Source of the DNA: Actinomycetota bacterium
GTDB taxonomy: Bacteria; Actinomycetota; Humimicrobiia; Humimicrobiales; Humimicrobiaceae
Assembly (NCBI GenBank): GCA_028697935.1
Contig: JAQVEM010000056.1
Coordinates: 1-8,930 of the forward strand
Length of the DNA: 8,930 nucleotides
Direction of reading: 5' to 3'
Positions 6,875 through 8,930 of the stretch are shown piece by piece. Each line of letters opens with the position of its first letter. Within the stretch, counting starts at the first letter, position 1. The position numbers and the translations under genes are program-made. Under the pieces are notes generated by a model that saw only the letters and a program-made list of their open reading frames with translations, had not been told where the DNA came from and searched no databases.

Positions 6875-8431
6875 ATGAAAAAAACAATTCTCGAAATGAG
6901 AAATATTACAAAGATTTTTCCAGGTGTTAAAGCGCTTGATAATGTGAATATGGATGTAACCGAAGGTGAAATTCATGCTCTTGTTGGTGAAAATGGTGCT
7001 GGTAAATCTACCCTAATGAATATTCTTTCAGGTGTTTACCCTTATGGAACTTATAATGGCGACATTATATATTATGGCCAGGAATGCCGTTTTAGAAATA
7101 TAAGAGAGAGCGAAAATGTTGGGATTGTAATTGTACACCAGGAACTCGAACTTGTGCCTTACATGTCGATTGCGGAGAATATATTTCTGGGAAATGAACG
7201 CGCAAAGAAAAAAATAATAGACTGGGACAGGACTCATTATGAAGCCAATCAGCTTTTAAAGCGTGTAGGGCTAAAGGAAGATACTCAGAAGCCAGTAAAA
7301 AATATTGGCGTTGGCAAACAGCAACTTGTTGAAATTGCAAAAGTCCTATCAAAAGAAGTTAAGCTACTTATACTTGACGAACCAACAGCAGCGCTTACTG
7401 ATGAAGAATCGGAGAAGCTATTAAAACTTTTACTCCAGTTCAAAGAGGAAGGTATAACATCAATATTAATATCCCATAAAATACACGAAGTTTCAGAGGT
7501 AGCGGACAGGATAACAATCCTGCGGGATGGTGCAACTATAGAAACGCTTGTAAAAGGCAAAGATGATATAGGGGTTGATAGAATAGTAAAAGGAATGGTC
7601 GGACGGCCCCTGGTAGATAGATTTCCAAAACGTAAATCAAATATAGCTGAACCTATTTTTGAAGTAGAAGACTGGAATGTATATGACCCTCTTGATGAAG
7701 GTAAAAAAGTTATAAAAAATGCAAGCATAAAAGTTCATAAGGGTGAAGTTGTGGGTATTGCAGGACTGATGGGGTCAGGCAGGACGGAATTTGCAATGAG
7801 CTTATTTGGGAAAGCATATGGAAGAAATATTTCCGGTAAAATGATGATAAATGGCGAAAAAGTTGAACTTAAAGATGTAAAAAGTGCAATAAAAAACGGA
7901 ATAGCATATTGCACAGAAGATCGTAAGAATGCAGGTCTTATATTAAATTTTGATATTAAAACAAACCTTACACTTGCCGGTCTTGAGAAAGTAAGCAATA
8001 AAACAATTATCGATCAGAATAAAGAAATAAGAATGGCAGAAGAATATGTTAATAAGCTTGATATTAAAACATCGGGATTGACACAAATTGCTGGTAATCT
8101 ATCCGGGGGGAATCAACAAAAGCTAATATTATCAAAATGGACATTTGTTGAACCGGATATCCTTATACTGGATGAGCCAACAAGAGGAATCGATGTTGGA
8201 GCGAAATATGAAATATATTTAATTATAAATAAGCTGGTTTCAGAGGGTAAATCAGTAATTTTCATATCTTCAGAGCTTCCTGAAATTATTAGTATGAGTG
8301 ATAGGGTATATGTTATGAGCAATGGTTGTGTAGTGGGTGAACTTCAAAAAGGTGAAGCTACCCAGGAGTCAATAATGAAATGTATTATGGAAAGTCTGAG
8401 TCAAGGGGCACAAAAAAATGGGGAAAATTAA
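6875..8431 (+). CDS. mmsA: Sugar ABC transporter ATP-binding protein (two fused nucleotide-binding domains, GguA/MmsA type)
   Basis: This 518-residue cytoplasmic ATPase powers the importer formed with the adjacent permease. Domain 1 has Walker A GENGAGKST (38-46, K44), Q-loop Q89 in VHQELELVPYMSIAENIFLGNE, a modified signature IGVGKQQ (144-150), Walker B LLILDEP (164-170) and the switch H201. Domain 2 has a degenerate Walker A GLMGSGRTE (297-305, R303 for Lys), signature LSGGNQQ (409-415), Walker B ILILDEP (429-435) and SSELPE without the switch His. This asymmetry is normal for RbsA/XylG/GguA-type monosaccharide ATPases. VYPYGTYNGDI (54-64) with HQELELVPYMSI is characteristic of the GguA/MmsA branch that partners ChvE, rather than of RbsA. 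ATG at 6875 has AGGA about 12 nt upstream. The end overlaps the permease start by 14 nt, suggesting translational coupling. Confidence 0.93.
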   Translation: MKKTILEMRNITKIFPGVKALDNVNMDVTEGEIHALVGENGAGKSTLMNILSGVYPYGTYNGDIIYYGQECRFRNIRESENVGIVIVHQELELVPYMSIAENIFLGNERAKKKIIDWDRTHYEANQLLKRVGLKEDTQKPVKNIGVGKQQLVEIAKVLSKEVKLLILDEPTAALTDEESEKLLKLLLQFKEEGITSILISHKIHEVSEVADRITILRDGATIETLVKGKDDIGVDRIVKGMVGRPLVDRFPKRKSNIAEPIFEVEDWNVYDPLDEGKKVIKNASIKVHKGEVVGIAGLMGSGRTEFAMSLFGKAYGRNISGKMMINGEKVELKDVKSAIKNGIAYCTEDRKNAGLILNFDIKTNLTLAGLEKVSNKTIIDQNKEIRMAEEYVNKLDIKTSGLTQIAGNLSGGNQQKLILSKWTFVEPDILILDEPTRGIDVGAKYEIYLIINKLVSEGKSVIFISSELPEIISMSDRVYVMSNGCVVGELQKGEATQESIMKCIMESLSQGAQKNGEN

Positions 8432-8930
8432 AATAGGCAATCTTTTTAAAAGTAATATACGTCAGTATGGTATGATAATAGCTCTTCTTGTTATTGTTGT
8501 TTTATTTCAGATATTAACAAAAGGTGTGCTTTTATATCCTCAGAATGTAGCAAATCTTATAATGCAGAATGGCTATGTAATAATACTTGCTATTGGAATG
8601 TTATTATGTATATTAACAGGTGGGAATATTGACCTTTCTGTTGGTTCTGTAGTCGCTTTTACAGGTGCAATAGCCGGCTCATTAATAATTGGTATGAAGA
8701 TGGATGTCTGGCTGGGCATACTGATTACTATTATTGTGGGTTTTGCAATAGGTGCATGGCAGGGATTCTGGATTGCGTATGTTAAAGTACCACCTTTTAT
8801 CGCAACACTTGCAGGTATGCTCATGTTTCGCGGACTTACGAATGCTATACTTAAGGGGCTTACACTTGCGCCATTTCCTGATAGTTATCTCAGGTTAACA
8901 GGAGGCTTTATAGGGGATATATTTAAAGTT
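8418..8930 (+). CDS. mmsB: Sugar ABC transporter permease (GguB/MmsB type), 5' part
   Basis: The first 171 codons of an inner-membrane permease run off the right edge in frame. ATG at 8418 overlaps the end of the ATPase gene by 14 nt and has AGGGG (8404-8408) 9 nt upstream. The N-terminus LFKSNIRQYGMIIALLVIVV is typical of GguB/MmsB. Hydrophobic segments lie at about residues 16-34, 48-67, 74-92, 98-121 and 126-145. The family motif GGNIDLSVGS (68-77) and VPPFIATLAGMLMFRG (124-139) are present. About half of a normal-length (about 390 residue) protein is missing. It would form the transmembrane channel through which sugar delivered by the ChvE-type protein is imported. Confidence 0.93.
   Translation, partial: MGKIKIGNLFKSNIRQYGMIIALLVIVVLFQILTKGVLLYPQNVANLIMQNGYVIILAIGMLLCILTGGNIDLSVGSVVAFTGAIAGSLIIGMKMDVWLGILITIIVGFAIGAWQGFWIAYVKVPPFIATLAGMLMFRGLTNAILKGLTLAPFPDSYLRLTGGFIGDIFKV

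Noticed and set aside
7285..7998. Minus-strand frames of 147 and 87 codons opposite the ATPase gene
   Set aside because: They are serine- and phenylalanine-rich antisense shadows of a well-conserved ABC ATPase, with no separate ribosome site.
6875..8431. Degenerate second Walker A (GSGRTE) and missing second switch His as signs of a broken ATPase
   Set aside because: This asymmetry is standard in two-domain monosaccharide ATPases such as RbsA and XylG.
8418..8431. The 14-nt overlap of ATPase and permease as a frameshift artefact
   Set aside because: Both proteins have normal family termini, and the permease has its own ribosome site at 8404-8408; such overlaps are common in operons.

Overview
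The window comes from an AT-rich bacterium. It joins the 3' two thirds of a ribosomal RNA operon to a complete-looking pentose uptake and catabolism locus. The 23S sequence reads as bacterial and is closer to the Bacillus than to the E. coli pattern in several variable helices. Protein genes use AT-rich codons, Shine-Dalgarno sites of the GGAG type and a lipoprotein-type sugar-binding protein. I cannot place the phylum from this; a Firmicutes-like or deep-branching anaerobic lineage would fit.

Layout. 1-1947 (+) is 23S rRNA, entering from the left at about E. coli position 1010. A short spacer without a tRNA follows, then 5S rRNA (2015-2129, +). 2130-2360 is an AT-rich convergent intergenic region. 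Two minus-strand genes follow, transcribed right to left: a xylose isomerase-like TIM-barrel protein (3966-5078), then xylulokinase xylB (2361-3890). 5079-5621 is a divergent control region. To its right on the plus strand lie a ChvE-type sugar-binding lipoprotein (5622-6764), a tandem hairpin/terminator, a two-domain GguA/MmsA-type ABC ATPase (6875-8431), and the start of the GguB/MmsB-type permease (8418 to the window edge).

How it works together: the binding protein captures an aldose outside the cell, the ATPase and permease import it, the isomerase converts it to a ketose, and the FGGY kinase phosphorylates that (xylulose to xylulose 5-phosphate) for the pentose phosphate pathway. The two half-operons are driven by a mirrored pair of sigma70-type promoters. 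Each -35 box (TTGACT) lies inside one arm of a perfect 13-bp inverted repeat, with arms 53 bp apart centre to centre, so one unseen regulator could control uptake and catabolism together. The transporter transcript is predicted to have a leader of about 340 nt with two small candidate ORFs.

Points most worth a second look: the mirrored promoter/operator; an isomerase that mixes xylose isomerase and RhaI-like features and has changed active-site residues; a natural G at the 23S position equivalent to E. coli A2058 (macrolide site); the long leader with a 26-codon ORF; and a terminator-like double hairpin between the binding protein and the ATPase.
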